A DNA stretch of 64,000 nucleotides, from contig JAWVFL010000041.1 in the NCBI GenBank assembly GCA_033856195.1, positions 1 to 64,000 of the forward strand, read 5' to 3'. This document shows, one piece after another, positions 25,182 to 34,089 of this stretch. The notes under the pieces are model-generated. The model saw only the letters and a program-made list of their open reading frames with translations. It had not been told where the DNA came from and did not search any database. Source of the stretch: VRUE01 sp033856195. GTDB taxonomy: Bacteria > Actinomycetota > Thermoleophilia > Solirubrobacterales > 70-9. The translations under genes were made by a program, and so were the position numbers. The stretch's first letter is position 1. Each line of letters opens with the position of its first letter.

Positions 25182-25197
25182 TTGGACGTTTGTCCAA
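25182..25197. promoter_or_regulatory. Shared palindromic operator, copy B (upstream of GH26 paralogue 4)
   Basis: TTGGACGTTTGTCCAA: perfect 6-base arms TTGGAC/GTCCAA around a 4-base spacer, the best-preserved copy. It lies 49 bases from the GTG start of paralogue 4. Confidence 0.7.
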
Positions 25198-25221
25198 TTG
25201 ACCTTGACAAACGGCTTGATC

Positions 25222-26598
25222 TCAGCCCGTGGCCTTGATCGGGCCGAAGGCGAGCGAGCCGAACTGGTTGCCGGCGTAGGCCGAGTGCTGGATGCCAGAG
25301 GCGAAGGCGCTGGTGGCGCTGCTCGAGGTCTCGATCGGCCAGTCCATGCCGTCGTCGAACTGCTCGAACCAGAGCATGCCGCGGATCTTCGGATAGCTGG
25401 CCGGGATCTTTGCCAGCGCGTCCTGGATCCAGGCGGCCTTGGAGCCGCCGTACTCGGTCGAGCCGATCTCGCTGATCATCAGCGGCTTGGAGGGGGCGAT
25501 CGAGCCGGTGATCCTGTCGTAGGTCGACCTGTAGAGCTGGTCGAAGCTGCGCCAGCGGTCGGGCTTGGCCGGGTTGGTGCCCCAGTTGTAGCCGTCGAGA
25601 CCGGTCCAGTCGACGTAGGCATCGCCGGGGTACTGGCTGGCGAGGTTGAGAAAGATGTTGTCCGGATCGATGTTGGGGCACCAGATCCAGGTCGCGTTGT
25701 CGGCGCCGACCGCGGTGAAGATGTCGTGCACGTGGCGCCAGGCGGTGACGAATTCACCCGATTTGTTGCCGTTGACGCCCTCTGACCAGGGGAACCAGCG
25801 ACCGTTCATCTCCCAGTTGAAGCGCAGGAAGAAGGGATGGCCCCAGGCCTTGGCGGCTTCGGCGAATTTGCGGATGTAGGAGTCATAGGTGCCGGCGATC
25901 ACGTCGGAGAGCTGGAAGTTGGGCTCGTTGGCGGTCGAGGGGATCGACTGCGAGGCCCAGCTGTAGGAGGGGATCGAGCCGTGCGAGCGGATCGTGTTCA
26001 TCTCGTTGACGGGGAAGTTGTAGAAGCTGCAGGAGCCGCCCGAGGTTGGACAGTTGGCGAAGGGAGCGGAGAAGTTGATGATCGAGAGCTTCTTGCCGGC
26101 CATTTCCTCGAACTTGCTGGCGGCGCCCATTTCCCAGGGTGGCTGGTCGCCGGTCAGCTGCTTGCCGATCCAGGCTCCCCAGTAGATCGAGGAGGCGGCG
26201 GGAGCCGGAGTCGGAGCAGGCGCAGGGGTTGGCGCGGGAGTGGGTGCCGGGGTCGGAGCAGGAGCCGGTTCTTCGGGGGCCGGAGCCGGAGCGGGGGTTG
26301 GGGTCGGAGGGGGTGTGGGCGCCGGAGTCGGAGTGGGCGTCGGGCTGGGCGATGGAGCCGGCGCTTCGGGACTCTTGTGCCCCTTGCGCCGCTCGTCGCG
26401 TACCCGGCGGGCCCGCGATGCAGATGCGCGACGGCACGACCCGCCTTGGGCCTCGGCGGCGCGGGCCTGCTTGCAGACGGAGGCAGCTTGCGGTGTGGCT
26501 TGGGCGGCGCCGGCGGGGGCGACCGAGAGTGCGAAGGTTGCGAGAAGGGAGGCGAGCCCGAGGAGGGGGAGGCGGCTGTCGGAAAGTAGTGCGGCCAT
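25222..26598 (-). CDS. Secreted GH26-like glycoside hydrolase, paralogue 5, with proline-rich linker
   Basis: The 458-residue protein starts at ATG 26598, with a signal peptide (about 1-32), a basic segment and then a repetitive Pro/Thr/Ala linker (about 77-135, PTPAP repeats) typical of flexible or O-glycosylated wall linkers. The catalytic domain begins near 138 with Glu263 (FNWEMNG) and Glu377 (MISEIGS). It is the most promoter-proximal copy of the array and has its own operator 54 bases upstream. It lies beside the glycan biosynthesis locus, which suggests the enzymes may trim the cell's own polysaccharide; that is inference. Confidence 0.87.
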   Translation of the reverse strand: MAALLSDSRLPLLGLASLLATFALSVAPAGAAQATPQAASVCKQARAAEAQGGSCRRASASRARRVRDERRKGHKSPEAPAPSPSPTPTPTPAPTPPPTPTPAPAPAPEEPAPAPTPAPTPAPTPAPAPTPAPAASSIYWGAWIGKQLTGDQPPWEMGAASKFEEMAGKKLSIINFSAPFANCPTSGGSCSFYNFPVNEMNTIRSHGSIPSYSWASQSIPSTANEPNFQLSDVIAGTYDSYIRKFAEAAKAWGHPFFLRFNWEMNGRWFPWSEGVNGNKSGEFVTAWRHVHDIFTAVGADNATWIWCPNIDPDNIFLNLASQYPGDAYVDWTGLDGYNWGTNPAKPDRWRSFDQLYRSTYDRITGSIAPSKPLMISEIGSTEYGGSKAAWIQDALAKIPASYPKIRGMLWFEQFDDGMDWPIETSSSATSAFASGIQHSAYAGNQFGSLAFGPIKATG

Positions 26599-26651
26599 GG
26601 ACAGGGGTGATCGACCCCTGTGCGCGGCCCTTCAATTGCCTATGCATTGGT

Positions 26652-26665
26652 TTGGACGTTTGTCC
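26652..26665. promoter_or_regulatory. Shared palindromic operator, copy C (upstream of GH26 paralogue 5)
   Basis: TTGGACGTTTGTCC, followed by C instead of AA. It lies 54 bases from the ATG of paralogue 5, in the 79-base gap after the glycosyltransferase fusion gene. Confidence 0.65.
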
Positions 26666-26677
26666 CGGTTGGGCTGC

Positions 26678-28774
26678 TCAGGCCAGCGAGCGGTAGAGCG
26701 CCAGCAGCTCTGCTGCGCACTCGTCCCAGGAAGTCAGCTCGGGCCGCTTCGTCTGCGGCGGCTTGCCCAGCTCCTCGATCACGGCTTCGCCAACTCCCTC
26801 GGCGCTTTCGTCGAGCGGGATCGCGCGCGCGAAACCGTCGGCGGCGAGCTCAGCGAGGCCGCTTGCGTCGGCGACCAGGAGCCGCCGGCCGGCCGCCGCG
26901 GCCTCCAGCGCGACCAGCGGGTGGGTCTCGAAATCGCTGAGCAGGACGACCAGGGAAATCCTCTGCAAGAGCTCTGCCATCGCCGTCGGCTGGTCGGGGG
27001 GAGTGCTGGTGAACTCGACGTTTTCCCCGATTCCAAGCGCCGTCGCCTGCTTGCGCAGCTCCGCTTCGTAGGGCCCGGTGCCGACGATCAGCAGCTTCGC
27101 CTCGGGCTCGCGCTTCAGTACGTAGGGGAAGGCGTCGATCACGCGGTGGTGACCCTTGTAGCGCTCCAACCTGCCGATCGAGGCGATCGCCGGCGGGCCC
27201 TGCGGCCGGCCGTTGGCGCCGGCCGAGTCGGAGAAGGCGAGGTCGGTGCCGTTGGGGATCAGCGCGAACTTCTCCGCCGGCAGGTCCAGCTCGCCGCCGT
27301 ACTGCTCGATCTCGAAACGGGCGACAGCGACGAGGCGCTCGGCGCGCGCGAGCAGCGGGCGCAGGAGGAAGCGCTGCAGGCCGCGGACCTTGTTGCGGGC
27401 CTCCGAGGAGTGGCCGCCGCCGTGGAAGGTGACCACGTAGGGAATGCCGAGCGTGAGCGCCCGCAGCATGGCCAGCGGGGCCACGAAGGTGTGGTAGGAC
27501 TGGACGTGGATGACGTCCCAGGGCCGGCGCGACATCTCGCGCCAGATCCGCGGCGCCAGGCACCAGTCCCGGTTGGCGGGCCAGGCGCGGACGGTGCGGA
27601 TCGTGACGCCCTCGCGCTCCTCCTCCTGCAGGGCGGGGCCGCCCGGCTCGGTGCAGAGCACCTCGACCTCGGCCCCTGCCGCGGCGGCGCGGCGGCTGAC
27701 TTCCATCACGTGCCGCTCGACGCCGCCTTGGGAGAGCGGGCTGCGCGGCGTGACCATCAGCACGCGGGGGCTGCCGCCGCCATCCGCCTTGGCCTCCTCT
27801 TCGGCGCGGCGGCGTTCGAGCCGGCGCCGCTCGCGGCCGGCCGCGAGGTAGCCGGCGGTGGTCGTGAAGAGGCCGGTGACGATCATCGCCGCGCGGGCGA
27901 GGCCGCCACCGTCGCCGCGGAAGGCGTCGCCGATGCCGCGCAGCACGCCGAGTGGCAGGGTGCGGCGCACGTAGGAGCGCTCCGCTTCCAGGCCGGAGTC
28001 GCTGCCGACGAGACCGGCCAGGACCGCCTTCGAGCGTCCCTCGCCGCGGCAGCGCGAGGTGAAGTAGCTGCGGGTGCCGCGGCTGGCAGGGACGAAGTGA
28101 TCTACCGCGGCGGCCGGGTCATAGAGGATCTGCGCCTCGGGCCAGCGCTGGCCGACGCGAATGCAGAGGTCGGTCTCCTCGCAGCCCGCCGGGATCGTGC
28201 CCACCCGGCCGAGCTCGTGGCGGAAGGCGCCGACCTCTTCGAGCGCCTCACGGCGGAAGGACATGTTGGCGCCGACCAGGTTGCGCACCGCTTCGCGTTC
28301 TTGCGGCATGCCCGAGTGGGTGCAGCCGACGACCCAGTCGAACTCGGGCGGGAACCAGCCCGGCTTGCCCTCGACCCAGGCTGGGCGAACGGCACCGCCT
28401 GCACCGAGGACGTTGGGGTCGCGGTAGGCCTCGCCAAGACGCTCCAACCAGTCCGGCGCCGCGACCGCATCGTCGTCGAGAAAGGCGATCGCCTCGCCGC
28501 TGCACTCGGCGACACCGCTGTTGCGCGCCCCCGAAAGTCCCTGCTCCTCTCGGTTCTCGACCAGGCGGACGTCGGGCCAGCGGCGTCGCGCCTCGGCGAG
28601 CAGCTCGGGCGAGTGGTCGACGCTCAGCACGATCTCGTGCGCGGGAGACGACTGGCCGCGGACCGACTCGATCGCCTGCGAGAGTACGTCGAGCCGATCG
28701 AGCGTGTAGGCGCAGATCAGCACCGAAATCGAAGGCGATCTGGAATCGACTTGATGCGCAGAGGGGGCGGCCAC
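26678..28774 (-). CDS. Two-domain glycosyltransferase: GT2 fused to GT4
   Basis: The 698-residue protein starts at GTG 28774. Residues about 15-240 form a GT2 domain (SVLICAYTLDRLDVL, FLDDDAVAAPDWLERL with the metal-binding DDD, and GCEETDLCIRV). A linker with a hydrophobic stretch and a charged segment (RRRLERRRAEEEAK) leads to a GT4/GT-B domain from about 343 (RVLMVTPRSPLSQGGVERHV) to the end, with FETHPLVALEAAAAG as the nucleotide-sugar site. It could add two successive sugars to a lipid-linked glycan at the inner membrane face. It is divergent from another GT4 gene. Confidence 0.87.
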   Translation of the reverse strand: MAAPSAHQVDSRSPSISVLICAYTLDRLDVLSQAIESVRGQSSPAHEIVLSVDHSPELLAEARRRWPDVRLVENREEQGLSGARNSGVAECSGEAIAFLDDDAVAAPDWLERLGEAYRDPNVLGAGGAVRPAWVEGKPGWFPPEFDWVVGCTHSGMPQEREAVRNLVGANMSFRREALEEVGAFRHELGRVGTIPAGCEETDLCIRVGQRWPEAQILYDPAAAVDHFVPASRGTRSYFTSRCRGEGRSKAVLAGLVGSDSGLEAERSYVRRTLPLGVLRGIGDAFRGDGGGLARAAMIVTGLFTTTAGYLAAGRERRRLERRRAEEEAKADGGGSPRVLMVTPRSPLSQGGVERHVMEVSRRAAAAGAEVEVLCTEPGGPALQEEEREGVTIRTVRAWPANRDWCLAPRIWREMSRRPWDVIHVQSYHTFVAPLAMLRALTLGIPYVVTFHGGGHSSEARNKVRGLQRFLLRPLLARAERLVAVARFEIEQYGGELDLPAEKFALIPNGTDLAFSDSAGANGRPQGPPAIASIGRLERYKGHHRVIDAFPYVLKREPEAKLLIVGTGPYEAELRKQATALGIGENVEFTSTPPDQPTAMAELLQRISLVVLLSDFETHPLVALEAAAAGRRLLVADASGLAELAADGFARAIPLDESAEGVGEAVIEELGKPPQTKRPELTSWDECAAELLALYRSLA

Positions 28775-28821
28775 GAGGCGATTCTGGCATGCAGGTGGGG
28801 ACGCTACGATCGGCGGAGTCG

Positions 28822-30060
28822 ATGCGGATCCTGATGCTCGCCCAGTCCTATGCGCCGATCGTCGGCGGCGTCGAGCGGGTGGTCGAGGACCTCAGCGTCG
28901 AGCTTGCGGCCCGCGGCCATCAGGTCTCGGTGGCGACACTGCACCAGCCCAAGCGTGAGGTGGAATCGAGCCAGGGCGGGATAACCGTTCACGCGCTCGG
29001 CAGCTCCACCTACCGGATGCCGGGGATCCGGCTCGACAGCGAGCGCCGCCACGCGCCTCCTGCCCCGGACCCCGAGACCGTGCTCGCGCTGCGCCGCCTG
29101 CTGCGCCGCGAGCGGCCCGACGTCGTCCACGCCCACAACTGGCTGTTGCATTCCTACCTGCCGCTCGATCGCCGCAGCGGCCCCGCCCTGGTGCTCTCCA
29201 TGCACGACTACGGGCTCGTCTGCGCTACCAAGCGCTTCCTCAACCGTGGCGCGCCCTGCAGCGGGCCGGGTCCGCTGAAGTGCGTCCGCTGCGCGGGGGA
29301 CTACTACAGCCCCGTCAAGGGCGCCGGGGTTGCCATTCTCACTCGACTCTCCGAGGGGCGGGTACGACGTCACGTCGACGTCTTCCTGCCGGTCAGCGAG
29401 GCCGTGCGCCAGCGTTGTGGCCTGACGGACTCCGATCGCTGCCGGGTCGTGCCGAACCTGATCCGCGAGCTGCCGACGCCGCTTCCGGCAGGGGACCCAC
29501 GCCTGGCCAGCCTGCCCAGCGAGCCGTTCATCCTCTACTTCGGCGACGTCACCCTCGACAAGGGCGGCGGCGTGCTCGCCGATGCCTACCGCGGGCTGCA
29601 AAACCCACCGCCGCTGGTGCTCGTCGGCCGCTGCTTCCTCGAGGAGGTGGCGAGCCTGCTGGGCGTGGTGGCCCTGGGCCCGATGCCCCACCGCTACGCG
29701 ATCGAGGTGCTGCGGCGCTCGCTCTTCACGGTCGCGCCTTCGGTCCTGCCCGAGACCTTCGGCCTGGCGGCGCTGGAGACGGCCGCCGCGGGAAAGCCGA
29801 TCGTCGCCTCCGACATCGGCGGGCTGAGCGAGGTCGTCCTCGACGGTGAGACAGGACTGCTCGTGCCGGGCGGAGATTCCGGGGCCCTGCGAGTGGCGAT
29901 GGAGCGGCTGCTCGGCGATGCCGGCTTGCGCGAGCGCCTCGGCGTGGCAGCGCGTGGCCGGGCGGCCGAGTTCGCGCCGGCGACGGTCGTACCGCAGTTC
30001 GAGCAGGCCTACGAGGCCGCGATCGCGACCCGGCAGGCCCGGACCCGCGCGGCAGGGTAG
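28822..30060 (+). CDS. GT4-family glycosyltransferase with four-cysteine insert
   Basis: I start the 412-residue protein at ATG 28822 (GGAG nearby), which gives the standard MRILMLAQSYAPIVGGVERV opening. It has the GT-B fold with the C-terminal donor site PETFGLAALETAAAGKP. Cysteines at 134, 146, 154 and 157 sit in a segment GAPCSGPGPLKCVRCAGDYY that is shared, at identical residue numbers, with the GT4 encoded at 41836-43080; it looks like a metal-binding knuckle. The gene is followed after 6 bases by the flippase gene, so the two form an operon. Confidence 0.88.
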   Translation: MRILMLAQSYAPIVGGVERVVEDLSVELAARGHQVSVATLHQPKREVESSQGGITVHALGSSTYRMPGIRLDSERRHAPPAPDPETVLALRRLLRRERPDVVHAHNWLLHSYLPLDRRSGPALVLSMHDYGLVCATKRFLNRGAPCSGPGPLKCVRCAGDYYSPVKGAGVAILTRLSEGRVRRHVDVFLPVSEAVRQRCGLTDSDRCRVVPNLIRELPTPLPAGDPRLASLPSEPFILYFGDVTLDKGGGVLADAYRGLQNPPPLVLVGRCFLEEVASLLGVVALGPMPHRYAIEVLRRSLFTVAPSVLPETFGLAALETAAAGKPIVASDIGGLSEVVLDGETGLLVPGGDSGALRVAMERLLGDAGLRERLGVAARGRAAEFAPATVVPQFEQAYEAAIATRQARTRAAG

Positions 30061-30066
30061 GGCGAC

Positions 30067-31377
30067 ATGGCAGCCCCCGAATCCGCCCTGACCGGTCGCG
30101 GCCGCCTGCGCGAGCACCTCAGCGATCCGCTCTACCGCACCGGCTACTACCTGATCCTCGGCACCGGTGTGACCAGCCTGCTCGGCGTCGGCTTCTGGGC
30201 GCTCGCCGCCCACTCCTACAGCGCCCGCGTGGTCGGCCTCAACGCGGCGGCGATCTCGGCGATGACCCTGGTCGCCGAAGCCTGCACCCTCGGCCTCTCG
30301 GCGGTGCTGGTCCGCTACCTGCCCGTCGCCGGTGGCTCGACCCGCCGTCTGGTCAGCCGCAGCTACGCGGTGACGATCTCGCTGGCGCTCGCCTTTGGCC
30401 TGCTCGCTGCGCTGACCAGCAGTGTCTGGTCGCCGGAGCTGAGCTTCCTCTCCGGCGGTGGTTGGCTGCTCGGCTTCGTCCTCGCCACCGGTGCGACGAC
30501 CGTCTTCACCCTCCAGGACAGCGTCCTCACCGGCCTCAGGGCGGCGAAGTGGATCCCTTTGGAGAACTCGCTCTACGCCCTGGCAAAGCTGCTGCTGCTG
30601 GTCGTGCTGGCGAGCACGCTGACCGGGTCGGGGCCATTCGTCGCCTGGACGGCGCCGCTTGTCTTCGCCGTCGTGATCGTCAACTACCTAATCTTCAAGC
30701 GGTTGATCCCGGCCTCGCCGCGAGAGGGCACGCTCGACCGCGGCAAGCTGCTCTCGATGGCGACCGGCAACTACGCCGGCAAGCTCTTCACCCTCGCCGG
30801 CAACCTCTACATGCCGATCCTCGTCGCCAACCAGGTCAGCGCCGCCGATGCCGCCTACTTCTTCGTGCCCTGGATGGTCTCGCTGGCGATCGAGCTGGTC
30901 GCCCTCAACGTGATGACCTCGCTCACGGTCGAGGCGGCGAGCGACATGGAGCGCCTGCGCGAGCTCTCGCGGCGGGCACTGGGGCAGACGCTGCGCCTGG
31001 TCATCCCGATCGCCGCCCTGGCGGCGATCGTCGCGCCCTGGGCGCTGCTTGTCTTCGGCGGCGACTACGCCGACGAAGGCGCCTCGCTGCTGCGCCTGCT
31101 GGCCTTGGGAATGGTCCCCAACGTGATCGTCACCCTGGGGATCAGCGTCGCCCGGATCGAACACCGTGGCCGCATCGTCGTCGCCGTCCAGGGCGCCCAC
31201 TGCGTCGCCGTCCTCGGCCTCAGCGCCCTGCTCCTGCCCAGCCTCGGCATCGACGCCGTCGGCTACGTCTGGACCGCCAGTCAAACAGCCCTGGCCCTGG
31301 CGCTCTTGGCAACCCTCCTCCGCCCGGTCCTCTTCCGAACTGCATCAAATTCCCGGTCTGCTGGGCCGGAAATTTGA
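30067..31377 (+). CDS. Wzx-like polysaccharide flippase (MATE/MOP superfamily)
   Basis: The 436-residue protein is almost wholly hydrophobic, with about 12-14 predicted membrane segments, and begins with a typical oligosaccharide-flippase pattern (YLILGTGVTSLLGVGFWALAA). It would move lipid-linked oligosaccharide across the membrane. The last 14 codons (from Arg-Thr-Ala-Ser-Asn-Ser) and the TGA stop are supplied by a 51-base hairpin repeat, so the original C-terminus appears to have been replaced or extended by insertion of that element. ATG 30067 has AGGG upstream. Confidence 0.87.
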   Translation: MAAPESALTGRGRLREHLSDPLYRTGYYLILGTGVTSLLGVGFWALAAHSYSARVVGLNAAAISAMTLVAEACTLGLSAVLVRYLPVAGGSTRRLVSRSYAVTISLALAFGLLAALTSSVWSPELSFLSGGGWLLGFVLATGATTVFTLQDSVLTGLRAAKWIPLENSLYALAKLLLLVVLASTLTGSGPFVAWTAPLVFAVVIVNYLIFKRLIPASPREGTLDRGKLLSMATGNYAGKLFTLAGNLYMPILVANQVSAADAAYFFVPWMVSLAIELVALNVMTSLTVEAASDMERLRELSRRALGQTLRLVIPIAALAAIVAPWALLVFGGDYADEGASLLRLLALGMVPNVIVTLGISVARIEHRGRIVVAVQGAHCVAVLGLSALLLPSLGIDAVGYVWTASQTALALALLATLLRPVLFRTASNSRSAGPEI

Positions 31378-31386
31378 TGCAGTTCG
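31336..31386. repeat. 51-nt hairpin repeat, copy 1
   Basis: Inverted repeat with 21-base arms (20 of 21 pair) and a 9-base loop. The outer 16 bases, CGAACTGCATCAAATT, are identical in all three copies. It lies between the convergent flippase and GT2 genes and provides the flippase stop codon. The loop differs from copies 2 and 3. Confidence 0.85.
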
Positions 31387-31391
31387 AGTGG

Positions 31392-32342
31392 TTAGGCGGT
31401 GAGGCGGCGGTAGGCGACGGCGCCGCGGGCGGTAGCGCCGGGACCTAGGAGGCCGAGGAGGAGGGTGATCCAGGCGGCGGGGGCGAGTGGCTTGCGGCGC
31501 AGGGCGCGCAGGGAGTAGCGCAGGCCGAGGCGGCGCTTACCGAGGATGAAGGCTTGGGTGGCGCCGATGCGCAGCACGATCACGTACTGGCCCGGCCCGT
31601 AGCGCAGCAGGGCCTCGCCGTGGCGCTCGAGCACGGTCTCGGCCATCCAGAGCATGTCCGGCGCCTCGCGCCGCAGGCGCGGGATCACGTCGGTCGCGGC
31701 GGCGGCGCGCAGCCAGCTGTCGGGAGCGTCGGCATGGACCTTGGTCAGCACGTCCTCGACGCAGACGCTGGTCTCGCGCTCGGCCAGGTTGAGCTCGAAG
31801 AGCGTCTCCATCGCACCACGGTGACCGTCGATGTAGGGGGTGTCGGCAAAGACCGCGCGCTCGAGGCAGCGGGCGGCGTCGTTGCCGCCCTCAGCCTCGA
31901 CCCAGCGGATGCGGCCCTCGTAGCCGTAGGGGCCGTCGGGGACGGAGCTCGGCGTGACGTGGCCGTCGTCGTGGATCTGGCGGCCGCGCAGCACGCGGAC
32001 CCCGGGCGGCAATCCCTCGATCAGCTCATGCAGGCGCGCCAGCGCCCCGGGCATCAGCTCGTCGTCGCTGTCGACCACGACCACCCACCCACCGAGGGCG
32101 TTGGTCGCTCCGGTGTGGCGAGCGGGATTGATGCCGCGGTTGGAGTCGTGGGCGACGAGGCGCAGGCGGGGATCGTCGTAGCGCTCGCGCAGAGCGGCCA
32201 GCGTGTCGTCACTGGAGCCGTCGTCGACGACGACGATCTCGAAGTCCTCGAAGCCCTGGGCCAGGCAGCTGTCTATGCAGCGGCATACGATCCGCGCGCG
32301 GTTGTACGTGGTGATCACGATGCTGAAGGTGGGATGTGACAT
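31392..32342 (-). CDS. GT2-family glycosyltransferase
   Basis: The 316-residue GT2 protein has SIVITTYNRARIV at the N-terminus, VVVDDGSSDDTLAAL and the DxD-like VVVDSDDELMPGAL, all within the first 110 residues. A short hydrophobic stretch near the C-terminus (AWITLLLGLLGPG) may anchor it to the membrane. The ATG at 32342 is separated by only two bases from the ATG of the divergent deacetylase gene. Donor and acceptor sugars are unknown. Confidence 0.87.
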   Translation of the reverse strand: MSHPTFSIVITTYNRARIVCRCIDSCLAQGFEDFEIVVVDDGSSDDTLAALRERYDDPRLRLVAHDSNRGINPARHTGATNALGGWVVVVDSDDELMPGALARLHELIEGLPPGVRVLRGRQIHDDGHVTPSSVPDGPYGYEGRIRWVEAEGGNDAARCLERAVFADTPYIDGHRGAMETLFELNLAERETSVCVEDVLTKVHADAPDSWLRAAAATDVIPRLRREAPDMLWMAETVLERHGEALLRYGPGQYVIVLRIGATQAFILGKRRLGLRYSLRALRRKPLAPAAWITLLLGLLGPGATARGAVAYRRLTA

Positions 32343-32344
32343 CT

Positions 32345-33148
32345 ATGAGCTCGCCCAGGACCGTTAGCGGCCGGTCGCGGTTGCGCATTCTCGCCTACCA
32401 CGCGATCGCCGACCTGCGCGACGATCCGGTGCTGGCCGAGTACGGGGTCTCGCCGCAGCTCTTCGCCGCCCAGCTCGACGGTCTCACCGCGCACGGCTGG
32501 GAGTTCGTCGACCTCGACGCGGTTCTCGCCTGGCTGACCGGCGAGGGCGACCTGCCCCGCCGTGCTGCCCTGGTCAGCTTCGACGACGCCTACACCGACC
32601 TGCTCGAAGTCGCCGCCCCGCTGCTGGCCGAGCGCGGGATCCCCGCCATGGTCTTCGCCGTCGCCGGCCACCTCGGCGGCGCCAACGACTGGGACCATCA
32701 CAAGGGCGCCGCCAGCCTGCGGTTGCTGGCACCCGGCGACCTCGGCGCGCTCGCGGCGAGCGGGATCGAGGTCGGCTCGCACACGCTTACGCACCGGCCG
32801 CTGCCGGAGGTGCCGGCAGCGGAGCTCGCGGGCGAGACGGTCGAGGCGGCGAACCGGATCGAGGCGACGGGAGTGCCGCGTCCGCGTGCCTTCTCCTACC
32901 CCTACGGCCGCTGGAGCCCAGAGGTGGTCTCCGCGGTGCGCGACGCCGGCTACGGCGTCGCCTTCACCACCGCTTGGGGGGACCCTCGGCCTGGGGAAGA
33001 TCCGTACACGGTCCCCCGCGTCGAGATCCACGCCAGCGACACGCCGCGCAAGCTGCGCCTCAAGCTGGCCCTCGCGGGCTGGCCCGACCTGCTGCGCGAC
33101 TCGCTGCTGACGCTCGCGGGTGTACGGCTCGATCCATCCTCCGGGTAG
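32345..33148 (+). CDS. Polysaccharide deacetylase (NodB-like, carbohydrate esterase 4)
   Basis: Starting at ATG 32345 the protein has 267 residues; a GTG at 32336 is an alternative start that would overlap the divergent gene. It has the CE4 motifs LVSFDDAYTD (catalytic Asp and metal Asp), EVGSHTLTHRPL (metal His pair) and FSYPYGRWSPEVV. It would remove N- or O-acetyl groups from a polysaccharide. No signal peptide is evident, so it may act in the cytoplasm on lipid-linked intermediates or use another route. Confidence 0.88.
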   Translation: MSSPRTVSGRSRLRILAYHAIADLRDDPVLAEYGVSPQLFAAQLDGLTAHGWEFVDLDAVLAWLTGEGDLPRRAALVSFDDAYTDLLEVAAPLLAERGIPAMVFAVAGHLGGANDWDHHKGAASLRLLAPGDLGALAASGIEVGSHTLTHRPLPEVPAAELAGETVEAANRIEATGVPRPRAFSYPYGRWSPEVVSAVRDAGYGVAFTTAWGDPRPGEDPYTVPRVEIHASDTPRKLRLKLALAGWPDLLRDSLLTLAGVRLDPSSG

Positions 33149-33221
33149 CCACTCGCAGCCAGGGGTGAGGGCCTCGGCGCAGAACTTCAGTCGGAGTAGC
33201 CTCGCGCCGATGGAGCCGTCA

Positions 33222-34085
33222 ATGACCACCGAGACCGTCTCGCCGCCCAGGGGGCCCAGCCCGCGCATCGAGACGACCCGCCTGCAGGCGACCAGCGGCT
33301 TCAGCCGCGTGCTCTCGCCGCGCGAACTGTGGCGCTACCGCGACCTGGCGTACCAGATCGCCGCCCGCGACGTGACCGTGCGCTACCGCCAGACCGCGCT
33401 CGGCGCCGCCTGGGCCGTGCTGCAGCCGGTCGGCTTCATGGTCGTCTTCTCGCTCTTCTTCGGCGGCGTCGCCGGGGTCTCCTCGGACGGCCTTCCCTAC
33501 CCGCTCTTCAGCCTCGCCGCGCTCGTCCCCTGGACCTTCTTCGCCAACTCGCTGCTGCTCGGCTCCGAAAGCCTGGTCAGCAACGCGGCGCTGGTCTCGA
33601 AGATCTACTTCCCCCGCATCTTCATGCCCGCCGGGGCGATCGCCGCCGGGCTGGTCGACCTCGGCGTCTCGCTGGTCATCCTCTTCATCATCGTCCTGGC
33701 CTGGGGCTACGTCCCACCGATCGCCGTGCTCGTCCTGCCGGTCCTGATCGCGATCATGCTCGCCGCCGTGATGGGCGCGACGGCGGCGCTCTCGGCGGTC
33801 AACGTGCGCTACCGCGACGTCAAGTACGTGATTCCCTTCGCGATCCAGATGTGGCTCTTCGCCACCCCCGTGGTCTACTCGAGCAGCGCGATCGACGAGC
33901 CCTGGCGCACCCTGACCGCGATCAACCCGATGGTCGGCGTCGTCGAAGGCTTCCGCTGGGCGGTGCTGGGCTCCGACGCACCGCTTGCCCTGATCGGTGT
34001 CTCCGCTGTCTCGGCGCTCGTCCTCTTCGTCGCCGGCCTCGCCTACTTCGACCGCGTCGAGCGCAGCTTCGCCGACTTCATCTGA
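33222..34085 (+). CDS. wzm: ABC-2 type polysaccharide exporter permease (Wzm/TagG-like)
   Basis: I start the 287-residue protein at ATG 33222, which has GGAG at proper spacing; upstream codons give no family sequence. It has about six membrane segments and the permease signature near the N-terminus (AARDVTVRYRQTALGAAWAVLQP), typical of polysaccharide ABC exporters. Its gene is four bases from the ATPase gene. Together they would export an undecaprenyl-linked or similar glycan. Confidence 0.92.
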   Translation: MTTETVSPPRGPSPRIETTRLQATSGFSRVLSPRELWRYRDLAYQIAARDVTVRYRQTALGAAWAVLQPVGFMVVFSLFFGGVAGVSSDGLPYPLFSLAALVPWTFFANSLLLGSESLVSNAALVSKIYFPRIFMPAGAIAAGLVDLGVSLVILFIIVLAWGYVPPIAVLVLPVLIAIMLAAVMGATAALSAVNVRYRDVKYVIPFAIQMWLFATPVVYSSSAIDEPWRTLTAINPMVGVVEGFRWAVLGSDAPLALIGVSAVSALVLFVAGLAYFDRVERSFADFI

Positions 34086-34089
34086 GCCG

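Noticed and set aside
23877..26665. The GGAC-N4-GTCC sites as LexA SOS boxes
   Set aside because: The arms are GGAC/GTCC rather than GAAC/GTTC and the targets are secreted hydrolases, not repair genes; only the weak clpS copy has a GTTC arm.
26240..28834. 864-codon plus-strand open frame
   Set aside because: It is antisense to paralogue 5 and the GT2-GT4 fusion; its low-complexity Gly/Ala/Arg content comes from high GC.
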